DNA from: Agrococcus baldri
Lineage (GTDB): Bacteria; Actinomycetota; Actinomycetes; Actinomycetales; Microbacteriaceae
DNA length: 64,000 nt
NCBI GenBank assembly: GCA_007988785.1
Contig: BJUU01000010.1
Location: 41,811 to 105,810, forward strand
Direction: 5' to 3'
Positions 23,948 to 35,545 of this stretch are shown piece after piece. A model generated the notes under the pieces. That model did no database searches and was not told where the DNA came from. It worked only from the letters and a program-made list of their open reading frames with translations. Positions within the stretch are counted from its first letter, which is position 1. Each line of letters starts with the position of its first letter. Both the position numbers and the translations under genes were made by a program.

Positions 23948-25216
23948 TTGGCAGTCCACACCGGCGCGCCCGCGAGCGCGCCCACGAGCCTCTTCGGGCA
24001 GCCCAGGTCCGTCTGGGCCGTCGCCTTCGCCTGCGTCATCTCGTTCATGGGCATCGGCTTCGTCGACCCGATCCTGCCCGCCATCGGCGAGCAGATGCAC
24101 GCCTCCCACGCCGAGGTCTCGATGCTCTTCACGAGCTACCTGCTCGTCACGGCCGTCGCGATGCTCATCACCGGCTGGGTCTCGAGCCGCATCGGCGGCA
24201 AGCGCACCCTCATCCTCGGCCTCGTCATCATCGTCGCCTTCGCGGCGCTCGCCTCGCTCTCGCCCTCGATCGGCGCCATGATCGGCTTCCGCGCCGGCTG
24301 GGGCCTCGGCAACGCCCTCTTCATCGCCACGAGCCTCGCGGTGATCGTCGGCAGCGCGACCGGCGGCGTGCCCGGCGCGATCGCCATCTACGAGGCGGCG
24401 ATGGGCCTCGGCATCGCGGTCGGGCCGCTGCTGGGCGGGCTGCTGGGCGCGATCGGCTGGCAGTGGCCGTTCCTGGGCGTCTCGGCGCTCATGCTCATCG
24501 GCCTGGTCGGCACCCTCCTGTTCGTGCCCGACACGCCCACGGCGCCGAAGCCCATCCGCATCACCGCGCCGCTGCGGGCGCTCTCGCACGGCCCGCTGCT
24601 CGTGCTGAGCATCGTCGCGCTGCTCTACAACTGGGCGTTCTTCACCGTGCTGGCCTACGCCCCGCTCGTGCTCGGCCTCGACGCGCTCGCCCTCGGCGGG
24701 ATCTTCTTCGGATGGGGCCTGCTCGTCGCGCTGTTCGCGGTCGTCGTCGCGCCTCGGCTCGAGCGCCGCTTCGGACTCGTGCCGGTGCTGGTCGGCACCT
24801 TCGCGCTCATGGCCATCGACCTGGCGGTGATGGCGATCTGGGCGGACGTGCCCGCGGTGCTGATCACCACGGTCATCCTCTCCGGCATGTTCTCCGGCCT
24901 CAACAACACGCTCGTGACGCAGGCGGTCATGCAGGTCGCGACGGTCGAGCGGCCGGTGGCGAGCGCCGCCTACTCGTTCGTGCGGTTCTTCGGCGGCGGG
25001 CTCGCGCCCTTCGTCGCGGGCGTGCTCGGCACCGCGCTGAGCGTGCACGTGCCGTTCTGGCTCGGCGTCATCGCGCTCGCGCTCGCGGTCGCGCTGCTGC
25101 TCGCCGTCGGCAGCACGGTCACCCGAGCCGTGCAGGCCTCGCACGACGAGGTGCTGCCGGAGATCGCCGGCGACAGCCCGGCACCGGTGCCGGTGGTACG
25201 GCACGAGCGCGGCTGA
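23948..25216 (+). CDS. MFS drug-efflux-type transporter
   Basis: 422 aa with 12 helices, from a TTG start with GAGGAG 5 nt upstream. The signature GFVDPILPAIGEQMHAS begins helix 1, motif A is GWVSSRIGGKRTLI, and motif C-like GLGIAVGPLLGGLLG marks it as an antiporter (DHA1-like exporter). The preceding marR gene very probably controls it. The substrate is unknown. Confidence 0.9.
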   Translation: MAVHTGAPASAPTSLFGQPRSVWAVAFACVISFMGIGFVDPILPAIGEQMHASHAEVSMLFTSYLLVTAVAMLITGWVSSRIGGKRTLILGLVIIVAFAALASLSPSIGAMIGFRAGWGLGNALFIATSLAVIVGSATGGVPGAIAIYEAAMGLGIAVGPLLGGLLGAIGWQWPFLGVSALMLIGLVGTLLFVPDTPTAPKPIRITAPLRALSHGPLLVLSIVALLYNWAFFTVLAYAPLVLGLDALALGGIFFGWGLLVALFAVVVAPRLERRFGLVPVLVGTFALMAIDLAVMAIWADVPAVLITTVILSGMFSGLNNTLVTQAVMQVATVERPVASAAYSFVRFFGGGLAPFVAGVLGTALSVHVPFWLGVIALALAVALLLAVGSTVTRAVQASHDEVLPEIAGDSPAPVPVVRHERG

Positions 25217-25264
25217 GGCTGCACCGCTCGGCGGCGCCATAGGTGCGCGCCGTACCATCGAGGG

Positions 25265-26011
25265 GTGACTGAGCAGCCTGCCGGTTGGTATCCGGATCCC
25301 TTCGCGGCCGAGCCCGGCGCCACCCGCTACTGGGACGGCGAGCGGTGGACGAGCCAGGCGCAGGCGCCTGCGCCCGAGCCAGCGGCATCGGGCTGGGGCG
25401 CGGGGCCCTCGAACCGAGCGGAGCCGGGCTACGGGCAGGCCGGCTACGACCAGCAGCCCGCCGGCTACCCGGAGGAGCTGCCGTGGGCGAGCGCCGACCG
25501 CAGCGGTGAGACGGCCGGCTGGGGCGCCCGGGTCGGCGCCTACCTGCTCGACATGATCCCCGTCGTCGTGCTCACGATGGTGCTGCTGTGGATGACCGGC
25601 GTGTACGACGCGATGAACGCCGCGATCGCCTCGAACGACACCGCCGCGGTCGACGCCGCGAGCGCCATGATGCTCGTCACGCACCCGGCCGGCTTCACGA
25701 TCACGATCGCGAACCTCGCCTTCGTCGCGCTCTACAACATCGGCTTCCACACCTCGCGCGGGCAGACGCCCGGCAAGATGCTCGTCGGCATCCGGGTGCG
25801 CCGGCTCGACGAGGATCGCAACCCGGATCTGAAGGCCGCGGGCCTGCGCTGGCTCGTGCAGTTCGGGCCCAACATGCTCAGCGGCGTCGCGCTGCTCGGC
25901 ATGCTCGCCGGCATGTTCTCGATCGCCGACCACCTCTGGCCGCTGTGGGACCAGCGGCGGCAGGCCTTCCACGACAAGGCCGGTCGCACCCTGGTGGTGC
26001 GGGCGCGCTGA
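25265..26011 (+). CDS. DUF2510-RDD domain membrane protein
   Basis: 248 aa from a GTG. N-terminal DUF2510 (AGWYPDPFAAEPGATRYWDG then RWTSQ, residues 5-30), a disordered Gly/Tyr/Gln-rich linker with a YGQAGYDQQPAGYPE segment to about 75, then an RDD domain with three helices and the family motif TPGKMLVGIRVRR. TACCAT (25253-25258) lies exactly 6 nt before the GTG. RDD proteins are proposed membrane transporters or scaffolds, with no set function here. Confidence 0.88.
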   Translation: MTEQPAGWYPDPFAAEPGATRYWDGERWTSQAQAPAPEPAASGWGAGPSNRAEPGYGQAGYDQQPAGYPEELPWASADRSGETAGWGARVGAYLLDMIPVVVLTMVLLWMTGVYDAMNAAIASNDTAAVDAASAMMLVTHPAGFTITIANLAFVALYNIGFHTSRGQTPGKMLVGIRVRRLDEDRNPDLKAAGLRWLVQFGPNMLSGVALLGMLAGMFSIADHLWPLWDQRRQAFHDKAGRTLVVRAR

Positions 26012-26015
26012 GGCC

Positions 26016-26239
26016 TCAGGCGCCGAAGATGGCGTCGCCGAAGACGATCACCGCGATGCCGGCGAGCGCGAGCAGCACGCACGCCGTCATCAGCAGGGCG
26101 CCCACGGCCGTCGAGCCGGGCCGCTCGCTCTCCCTCGCCCGCACGCCGAGCGCGTAGACGAGCGGGATCCCGGCGCCGAGCAGCAGGCCGACGCCGAGCA
26201 CCGAGGCCACGGCGGTCACGAGCACTCCGAGGTCGAACA

Positions 26240-26240
<1 letters not shown>
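26016..26240 (-). CDS. Small membrane protein linked to PiT
   Basis: 74 aa with two predicted helices (VLVTAVASVLGVGLLLGAG and LLMTACVLLALAGIAVIVFG) joined by a short basic loop. Its ATG shares a base with the stop of the phosphate transporter gene (TGATG), so it is co-translated with it and may be an accessory subunit. No known domain is recognised. Confidence 0.7.
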
Positions 26241-27487
<1,247 letters not shown>

Positions 27488-27585
27488 CGCGCCAGTCTGC
27501 CACCTCCCCCGTGCGGCGGAACGTGCACGCCGGATTCCCGCCGCCGGGGGAGGCGCGTCGCGATCCGGCGGCCTACCGTCGGTGC

Positions 27586-28323
27586 ATGGACATCACGATC
27601 CCGGAAGCCATCCTCCTGCTCGGCATCGACGACGAGACCGGCAGGCCCGTGGTCGGCGACTCGACCGTCGGCATGGCCTTCGCCGCCGGTGCCGCGGCGC
27701 AGCTCGTGCTGCAGGGCCGCATCCGCATCGCCGGCGCCGGCGCCGACGCCACCGAGGCGAAGCCCGGCACGTTCGTCAGCGCTGACGGCGCGGTCGACGA
27801 GCGACTCGAGCCGCTGGTCGAGCACCTCGTGGGCCACAAGCCTCAGGATGCCCTGGGCAGGGTCATCGGGCTCGGCGGCCCCGGGGCGCCCGCCGGGAAG
27901 GCGCGTGCCCGGGCGCTCGAGGACTTCGCCGAGGCCGGCCTGCTCGCACGGCGGGATCAGCGCTTCCTCGGCATCACCTGGAGCCAGCGCTGGGAGCGGG
28001 GGGAGCGGAGGGAGGTCGAGGATGCGCTGCAGGCGCGCGCGAGGGAGATCCTGCAGGGTGTCGCCGCCGCGGGCGATGCCTCACCCGCGCTCGCCCGGCG
28101 CGATGCGGTGCTGGCCGCGGCGCTCGCGATCCTGCACACGGTCGAGGCGCTGCCGAAGGTCTTCCCCGACCTGCCGGCCGAGCAGCTCGCGGCGGCCGGC
28201 GGCGCGCTCGCGACCGACGACTGGGCGAGCGAGTCGGTGCGCGACGCGCTGCAGTCGCTCGAGGGTGCGATGACCGCGATCCTCGTGACCACGGTCATCA
28301 TGCCGGCGGCCACCAGCAGCTGA
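27586..28323 (+). CDS. GOLPH3/GPP34-family protein
   Basis: 245 aa from the ATG at 27586, since TACCGT (27574-27579) lies exactly 6 nt before it and the GOLPH3 domain begins at once (ITIPEAILLLGIDDETGR). An all-helical core follows. In eukaryotes the fold binds phosphatidylinositol 4-phosphate at the Golgi. Many actinobacteria have such genes and their role is unknown. It is divergent from the PiT operon. Confidence 0.85.
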   Translation: MDITIPEAILLLGIDDETGRPVVGDSTVGMAFAAGAAAQLVLQGRIRIAGAGADATEAKPGTFVSADGAVDERLEPLVEHLVGHKPQDALGRVIGLGGPGAPAGKARARALEDFAEAGLLARRDQRFLGITWSQRWERGERREVEDALQARAREILQGVAAAGDASPALARRDAVLAAALAILHTVEALPKVFPDLPAEQLAAAGGALATDDWASESVRDALQSLEGAMTAILVTTVIMPAATSS

Positions 28324-28370
28324 GGAGCGGGGCTGCGAGGCGCTGCGAGGCGGCGGGCGCTGCGGGGCGA

Positions 28371-28418
28371 CGGGTCTCGCGACGCGTGCGCCTGCGGCGC
28401 GCGCTCCTCGACCTCGAG
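28371..28418. repeat. REP-like palindrome, GTCTCG..CTCGACC family
   Basis: The unit begins GGTCTCGCGACGCG, has a GC palindrome TGCGCC-TGC-GGCGCG in the middle, and ends CGCTCCTCGACC. It has the same ends as the units inside hemY at 51558-51654. Confidence 0.6.
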
Positions 28419-28424
28419 GCCTCC

Positions 28425-28454
28425 GGGCGCAACGCCGCTGCGCGGCATTGCGTC

Positions 28455-28455
<1 letters not shown>
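28425..28455. terminator. REP-like hairpin abutting the treS stop
   Basis: GGGCGCAACGCCGC (28425-28438) pairs with GCGGCATTGCGTCC (28442-28455) with two G.T positions. The same palindrome, GCGCAAYGC..GCRTTGCG, recurs at 40726-40778. It could end both convergent transcripts. Confidence 0.55.
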
Positions 28456-30170
<1,715 letters not shown>

Positions 30171-30274
30171 GTGCGCTCCTTCACGGGGGCGGATGCGTCG
30201 GGTCGGGCGGGGACCGTGCCCAACGCTAGCGAGGCGGTCGCCCCGCGCGCATCCTCTCGCCGTCCGCCACGCGC

Positions 30275-30311
30275 GACAGGGGGCCGGGTGAGGCTCGCCC
30301 AGCCCCCTGTC
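30275..30311. terminator. Strong hairpin after the azt operon
   Basis: GACAGGGGGCcGGGtGAG pairs with CTCgCCCaGCCCCCTGTC, 16 of 18 positions Watson-Crick and two G.T-type, 7 nt beyond the aztD stop. There is no U-tract. Confidence 0.65.
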
Positions 30312-30318
30312 CGCCGGC

Positions 30319-31560
30319 TCAGCCGGCCAGCGCGAGCTCGTTCGGCGCGCCGGCGATGGTGCCGGTCGCGAGCACCTCGCCGGTGGCGAGGTCGATGCGG
30401 TGCACGCTGTTCGTCGCCGGCTCGGTGACGATCGCCGCGTCGCCGTCGATCAGCAGCGCCGGGTGCGCCTCCTGCCACTCGGCCGGGCCCTCCCAGGGCT
30501 CGATCACCGGGTGCGATTCGGCGAGCTGCTCTGCCGCCACGTCGACGCGGTGCAGCGCGCCGTCGGTGCCGAGCAGCCACGCGTCGCCGGCGCTGTCGCG
30601 GGCCACGCCGCGCCACGTGTACGAGACGCCGTCCGGCAGCGGCAGCACGTGCAGGTGCGGGTGCTCCTCGAGCGCCGAGGTGTCGGCGAAGGCGAGGCTG
30701 TGCAGCAGCGAGCCCTCGGCATCCGGGTCGTCCTTGTAGTCGACCACCGCGATGGGCGACTCCTCGGTGACGTAGGCGTTGCCGACGCGACCGAACGCAT
30801 CCGGGCTCTCGAGCTTCGTGAAGGCGCCGTCGGCGTACACGAGCACGCCGTCCTCGCAGCCGAACAGCACGGCCTCGTCGGCGGCGACGCCCTCGCCGTG
30901 CACCGAGGGGCACTCCTCGAAGCGGGCCGTCTCGTGCCCGTGGTCGTCGAGCACGCGCACGCCCGAGCGCGACTCGCTGTCGCCGATGGTGGCCAGGATC
31001 GTGCCGTCGGAGAGCTCGACGGCGACGCCGTGGTGCGCGGCCTCCGACTCGTGGCTCTCGAGCTCCGGGAGTCCCTCGGAGTCGAGCAGCGCATCCGTGT
31101 CGAAGGCGACGAAGGTGCCGGTGCCGTCGTCGAAGAGCACGGTGCGGCCCTCGTGGCGCACGACGTGACCGGGGGTGGTCGCCTCGAACAGCCTGTCGGT
31201 GAGCGCGGGCTCGCCGCCGTCGGCGCCGGTGTCGAGCACCTGGAAGCCGCCGGCCGTCGTGACGTAGACGTGCTGCCCGTCGCCGGCGGTGTTCAGCCGG
31301 TTGAAGCCCTCGAGCGGCAGGTCGGCGACCGGTTCGAGCGTCTCGGCGTCGAGCACCGCGATGCCGCCGTCGTAGGCGAGCGTGAGGCGCGGGCCCGCCT
31401 CTGCGGTCGCCGCCGGGGTCTGCGGCGCGCTCGGCTCGTCGCTCGAGGAGCCCGGTGCGGCGGCGGTGCAGCCCGCGAGGGCGACGGCCGCGGCGGTCGC
31501 GATGCCGAGCGCTGCCGCGCGGCGACGGGTGGCGCCGGGTCGGGTGATGCTGTGGTGCAT
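30319..31560 (-). CDS. aztD: Zinc metallochaperone AztD-like lipoprotein
   Basis: 413 aa from the ATG at 31560. Lipobox ALAGC near residue 30, then a beta-propeller of repeats such as ITLAYDGGIAVLDAETLEP-like blades. Candidate zinc ligands: SHESEAAHHGV, CPSVHGEG and EEHPHLHVLPLP. AztD delivers zinc to the solute-binding protein AztC on the outer face of the membrane (family knowledge). It is the last gene of the azt operon, followed by a strong hairpin. Confidence 0.85.
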   Translation of the reverse strand: MHHSITRPGATRRRAAALGIATAAAVALAGCTAAAPGSSSDEPSAPQTPAATAEAGPRLTLAYDGGIAVLDAETLEPVADLPLEGFNRLNTAGDGQHVYVTTAGGFQVLDTGADGGEPALTDRLFEATTPGHVVRHEGRTVLFDDGTGTFVAFDTDALLDSEGLPELESHESEAAHHGVAVELSDGTILATIGDSESRSGVRVLDDHGHETARFEECPSVHGEGVAADEAVLFGCEDGVLVYADGAFTKLESPDAFGRVGNAYVTEESPIAVVDYKDDPDAEGSLLHSLAFADTSALEEHPHLHVLPLPDGVSYTWRGVARDSAGDAWLLGTDGALHRVDVAAEQLAESHPVIEPWEGPAEWQEAHPALLIDGDAAIVTEPATNSVHRIDLATGEVLATGTIAGAPNELALAG

Positions 31561-31609
31561 GGTGCTTCCTTCTCTCTGGGGTGGATTGGTCGGATGGTGG
31601 ATCGGTCGC

Positions 31610-31660
31610 GTCAGCACGGGGCGTCAGCACGGGGACGTCAGCCCGGGGGTCAGCCCAGGG
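31610..31660. repeat. Tandem repeat GTCAGCMCGGGG
   Basis: Four copies, at 31610, 31623, 31637 and 31649 (period 12-14 bp), run through the aztC-aztD gap into the aztC stop codon region. Confidence 0.7.
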
Positions 31661-32564
31661 CGGCCGTGATGCGGTCGGCGTTGGCGGTCATGAGCTGCAG
31701 GTAGGTCTCGGCGCCGCCGCCGGGCTCGGTGAGCGATTCGGTGAAGAGCGTCTCGACCCGGATGTCGAGGCCGGCCTCCTCGGCGAGCACCTGCATGAGC
31801 CGGTCGGGCTGCGAGGACTCGGCGAACAGCACCGGCACGCCGGCCTCCCGGATGACCCCGGCGAGCTCGGCGAGGTCGCTCGCGCTGGGCGCGGCGAGGG
31901 TGGTGCCGCCGGGCACGGCAGCGCCGACGATGCGGAAGCCGTAGCGCTCGGCGAGGTAGCCGAACACGTGGTGGTTGGTGACGAGCGCGCGGCGCCCTTC
32001 GGGGATGGCGCCGAAGCGCTCCGCCAGCTCGGCGTCGAGCGCCTCGAGCTCTGCGCGGTAGCCGGCGACCGCCTGCGCGAGCGCGGCGTCGTCGATGCCG
32101 TCGACCTCCGCGAGCGCGGCGGCCAGGGCGTCGACGACCGCGGCCATCTGCGTCGGGTCGGTCCAGAAGTGCGGATCGGCGTCGGCGGCCTCCTCGGTGA
32201 CGTACTCGAGCACCTCGACGTGGTCGCCCGCCTCGAGGATCGGCACGCCCGCGGCCGCGGCGGCCTCGACGTGCTGCGCGAGCCCCTCCTCGAGGCCGAG
32301 CCCGCTGGCGACGACGAGGTCGGCGGCCTCCATCGCGGCCGCCTCCTGCGCCGAGATCTCGAACGAGTGCGGGTCGGCGTTCGGTCGCATGAGCGTCGTC
32401 ACCTCGGCCTGCTCGCCGACGAGCTCGCCGACGACGTCGCCGAGGATGTTCGTGGTCACCACGACGCTCGGCCGGTCGTCCCCCGCCGCCGGCGCCGAGC
32501 ATCCGACCAGCCCGACCGCCGCTGCGAGGGCGGCGGCCGCCGCGAGCGTGCGCGCGCCCCTCAT
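31650..32564 (-). CDS. aztC: Zinc ABC transporter substrate-binding protein AztC
   Basis: 304 aa, cluster A-I binding protein with lipobox VGLVGC (Cys22). Zinc ligands are in place: His66 in NADPHSFE, His of DADPHFWTDP, His of LVTNHHVFGYL and an Asp near FAESSQPDRL. It lacks the long His-rich loop of ZnuA, as expected when a chaperone such as AztD supplies metal. The start overlaps the upstream lipoprotein gene by 4 bp. Confidence 0.9.
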   Translation of the reverse strand: MRGARTLAAAAALAAAVGLVGCSAPAAGDDRPSVVVTTNILGDVVGELVGEQAEVTTLMRPNADPHSFEISAQEAAAMEAADLVVASGLGLEEGLAQHVEAAAAAGVPILEAGDHVEVLEYVTEEAADADPHFWTDPTQMAAVVDALAAALAEVDGIDDAALAQAVAGYRAELEALDAELAERFGAIPEGRRALVTNHHVFGYLAERYGFRIVGAAVPGGTTLAAPSASDLAELAGVIREAGVPVLFAESSQPDRLMQVLAEEAGLDIRVETLFTESLTEPGGGAETYLQLMTANADRITAALG

Positions 32565-33799
32565 CGGCCGGTCTCCGCGAGGTGCAGCGGGGCGTCGATC
32601 GCGAGGCTGCGCGCGATGCGGGCGCCGTCGGCGTAGTCGATCTCGAGCACGGCGCCCTCGCTCGCCAGCGGCACGTAGGCGCGGCTCGCGTCCACCTCGA
32701 GCGCGAGGGCCGCGGATGCGGTCCGGTCGGCGAGCGACGCGGCGAGCACGGGCCCGGTGGCGCCGACCGGTGCGCCGTCGCCGTCGAGCACGAGCACCCG
32801 GCCGCTCGCGTCGATGGCGACCACGTGCCCCTCGGCGTCGTCGACGGCCACGGCCCGCACGAGCGGATCCTCGGTCTCGATGAGCGTCCACGAGCGCTCA
32901 CGGGTGTCGAGCAGCCAGAGCCCCGCCTCGCCCGCCACCGCGGCGGCGGTCGCCCGGCCAGGGCGCAGGTCGAAGCCGGTGGCGCGCAGCGCCGGGTCGG
33001 TGCCGGCGGGGTAGTCGATGCGCTCGAGCTCCACGCCCGCGTCCGTCTCGGTCGCGAGCACCGCGCCCTCGGCGCAGCCGACCACGACGCCGACGCGCGT
33101 GACCGCGCCGCCGGCCGGGTCCGCGCACGGCTCCTCGCCGCGCGCGGCGCCGTCCGGGCCGAGCACGGCCACCGCATCCGGCATCGCCACGACCGTGCCG
33201 GCGTCGACGGGCGCCGCGAAGCCGCCCGGCGCCGCGCCGGCGATGCGCGCGGTCTCGACGACCTCGCCCTGCCCGAGCGCGTCGCGGTCGAGCACCACCA
33301 CCGTGTCGCCGGCGAGCACCGTCGTGGTCGACTCGGACGAGCGGATGCCCGCCTCGCCCTCGAGCGCGAGGGTGCCGACCACCCGTGGCTCGGCCCGGTA
33401 GTAGTGCGCGTGGTCGCCGTGATCGACCGTCCAGACGCCCGTGTCGACGATCGTGACGCCGTCGGCGGTGGTGGCCGCGAGGAAGCGCCCGTCGTGGGCG
33501 AGGTGCCGCACCGCGCCGATCTCGGCGAGCTCGGCCACCTCCTCGGTGACGGGGTCGAGCAGCCGCACGGCGCCCGCGGCGTCCACCGCCGCGAGCAGCT
33601 GCTGCGGCTCGGCGAGCTCGGCGGCGCCCTCGACGTAGCCGTGGGGCTGCGCCGCGTCGCTCGACTCCGCCGGCGCTGTCGCCTCCTGCCCTGTTCCCTG
33701 CGTCACCGGCGCTGCGGACGAGCAGGCGCTCAGGGCGAGGGCGACCGCGACGGCGAGCACCGCGATGCGGGCGAGGCGGATGGCTGGTCGCAGGCTCAT
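32561..33799 (-). CDS. Second AztD-like beta-propeller lipoprotein
   Basis: 412 aa. Lipobox LALSAC near residue 26, then propeller-type repeats and a His-rich segment VDHGDHAHYYRAEP at about 125 that could bind zinc. It is related in layout to AztD but less conserved, with shorter loops. It sits between aztB and aztC with 4-bp overlaps at both ends, so it is a full member of the zinc operon. It may be a second chaperone or a docking protein. A GAGAGGAG site precedes the ATG. Confidence 0.75.
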   Translation of the reverse strand: MSLRPAIRLARIAVLAVAVALALSACSSAAPVTQGTGQEATAPAESSDAAQPHGYVEGAAELAEPQQLLAAVDAAGAVRLLDPVTEEVAELAEIGAVRHLAHDGRFLAATTADGVTIVDTGVWTVDHGDHAHYYRAEPRVVGTLALEGEAGIRSSESTTTVLAGDTVVVLDRDALGQGEVVETARIAGAAPGGFAAPVDAGTVVAMPDAVAVLGPDGAARGEEPCADPAGGAVTRVGVVVGCAEGAVLATETDAGVELERIDYPAGTDPALRATGFDLRPGRATAAAVAGEAGLWLLDTRERSWTLIETEDPLVRAVAVDDAEGHVVAIDASGRVLVLDGDGAPVGATGPVLAASLADRTASAALALEVDASRAYVPLASEGAVLEIDYADGARIARSLAIDAPLHLAETGR

Positions 33800-34707
33800 G
33801 CTGCGCTCCTCTCGGCGGCGCGCGCGGGCGCGCCGGTCGTGCTGTCGTGGGACGCGGACGCTCGTGCGGCGCCGCGCGCCCGGAGGTCGACGAGGGCGCG
33901 GATGCCGAGGGACGCGGCGAAGGCGGCGACGGCGGCGATCGCGATCGAGGCGCCCGCTGCGGTGCCGAGGTGCCAGGAGGCGATCAGGCCCGTGGTGACG
34001 GCGGCCGCGCCGACGAGCGCGCCGCCGAGCATGGTGCCGGGCACGCTGCGCGCCCAGAGCGAGGCGGCGGCGGGCGGGGCGACGAGCAGGCCGACCACGA
34101 GCAGCGTGCCGACCGCCTGGTACGAGGCGACCACCGCGATGGTGACGAGCGCCGCGAGCCCGAGCCGTGCGAGGCCGGGGCGCATGCCGAGCGTGGCGGC
34201 GACGCGCTCGTCGAAGGCGAGGGCCGTGATGGGCCGGTGCAGCAGCGCCGCGAGCAGCGCGGTGGCCGCGAGGCCGATGGCGAGCGCCAGCAGCTCGGGC
34301 GGGCGGATGGCCAGCACGTCGCCGAAGAGGATGGCGGTGGCGTCGGTGGCGAAGCTGCCCGAGTGCGAGACGACGATGACGCCGAGCGCCAGCATGCCGA
34401 CGAACGCGATGCCGATCGCGGTGTCGTCCCGCAGCCGCCGGCGCCGGGTGAGCCAGCCGATCGCGGCGGCCATGGCGGCGGCGCTGACCGCGGCGCCCGC
34501 GAGCGGGGAGCCGCCCGCGACCGTCGCGATGGCGACGCCCGGCAGCATGCCGTGGCCGAGCGCCTCGCCGAGGAAGGCCATGCCGCGCGCCACGACCCAG
34601 GCTCCCGCGATGGCGCAGATCGTCGCGGCGAGCACCCCGCCGAGCAGCGCCCTCGAGAAGAACGCGGTCTCGAACGGTGCGAGCAGGCCGCTCTCGATCC
34701 AGGACAT
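33796..34707 (-). CDS. aztB: Zinc ABC transporter permease AztB
   Basis: 303 aa with about eight helices of the ABC-3 (ZnuB/MntB) family. Landmarks: GAWVVARGMAFLGEALGHGMLPG, DTAIGIAFVGMLALGV, and the coupling region AFDERVAATLGMRPG. The ATG at 34707 is preceded by TATCGT with exactly 6 nt between, so the transcript is probably leaderless. A Zur-like site separates it from divergent aztA. The longer open frame upstream is antisense to aztA. Confidence 0.92.
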   Translation of the reverse strand: MSWIESGLLAPFETAFFSRALLGGVLAATICAIAGAWVVARGMAFLGEALGHGMLPGVAIATVAGGSPLAGAAVSAAAMAAAIGWLTRRRRLRDDTAIGIAFVGMLALGVIVVSHSGSFATDATAILFGDVLAIRPPELLALAIGLAATALLAALLHRPITALAFDERVAATLGMRPGLARLGLAALVTIAVVASYQAVGTLLVVGLLVAPPAAASLWARSVPGTMLGGALVGAAAVTTGLIASWHLGTAAGASIAIAAVAAFAASLGIRALVDLRARGAARASASHDSTTGAPARAAERSAA

Positions 34708-34721
34708 GCCAGAACGATAAC

Positions 34722-34734
34722 GATAATGATTCTC
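34722..34734. promoter_or_regulatory. Zur-like operator between aztB and aztA
   Basis: GATAAT-G-ATTCTC is a 13-bp dyad with one mismatch, in an AT-rich island (AACGATAACGATAATGATT). It lies between the two divergent -10 elements (34714-34719 minus, 34739-34744 plus), so one bound dimer could silence both promoters. Confidence 0.75.
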
Positions 34735-34750
34735 AAAGTACAATCGCAGG

Positions 34751-35545
34751 ATGAGCACAGCGCATCCCGCACCCGCATCCGCCCAGCGCATCCGCCTGCA
34801 CGAGCTCTCGGCCCGACGCGGCGGCGCTCTCGCCCTCGATCGGGTGACATGCGCGCTGCCCGCCGGGGCGGTGACCGCGATCGTGGGCGGCAACGGCAGC
34901 GGCAAGTCGACGATGCTCGAGGTGCTCGCCGGCGTGCTCGAGCCCTCCGGCGGCCGAGTCGACGGACTCCCGGCCTCCCGGGCGCTCGTGGTGCAGCGCA
35001 GCGAGTCCGACGATCGCCTGCCGCTCACCGGCAGGCAGGCCGTGGCCATGGGCCTGTGGCGCGAGCGGGGCCTGCTCGCACCGCTCGGCGCCGACGGCAG
35101 GCGCCGCATCGACGCCGCGCTCGCGGCGGTGGGCATGGAGGGCCTCGCCGAGCGCCAGCTCCCCGCGATGTCAGGCGGGCAGCGGCAGCGCGTGCTCGTC
35201 GCCCAGGGCCTCGTGCAGCGCGCGCCGCTGCTGCTGCTCGACGAGCCGGCTGCGGCGGCCGACGCCGAGGGGCGCGATCGCATCGACGAGGCGCTCGCGG
35301 CGGCGGCTGCCGTGGGTGCGACGGTGGTGCTCGCGACGCACGATCGCGAGAGCCTCGCGCGCGCAGACCGGGCGATCCTGCTGGAGCGCGGCCGGCTCGT
35401 CGCCGAGGGCGCGCCCGAGGAGGTCGCACGGGAGCAGGCGGCGCGGGCCGCGGCCTCGCTCGCGCCGGCGGCGCGCGCCGTGCAGCGCGAGGCTCAGCGG
35501 GCAGGCGGGCCGGTCGAGCTGCGCACGACGAGCTCCGGCACGTAG
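34751..35545 (+). CDS. aztA: Zinc ABC transporter ATP-binding protein AztA
   Basis: 264 aa. Walker A GGNGSGKST, signature MSGGQRQRV, Walker B LLLLDEPAAAAD, H-loop ATHDRES. TACAAT (34739-34744) lies exactly 6 nt before the ATG, a leaderless promoter facing the aztB one across the Zur-like site. The last 52 bp overlap the convergent lacI-type gene. It powers AztB. Confidence 0.92.
   Translation: MSTAHPAPASAQRIRLHELSARRGGALALDRVTCALPAGAVTAIVGGNGSGKSTMLEVLAGVLEPSGGRVDGLPASRALVVQRSESDDRLPLTGRQAVAMGLWRERGLLAPLGADGRRRIDAALAAVGMEGLAERQLPAMSGGQRQRVLVAQGLVQRAPLLLLDEPAAAADAEGRDRIDEALAAAAAVGATVVLATHDRESLARADRAILLERGRLVAEGAPEEVAREQAARAAASLAPAARAVQREAQRAGGPVELRTTSSGT

Noticed and set aside
23459..25972. 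An 837-codon open frame on the minus strand across the marR, MFS and RDD genes
   Set aside because: The genes on the plus strand have family motifs and promoters; the antisense product is low-complexity Asp/Arg/Glu/His sequence.
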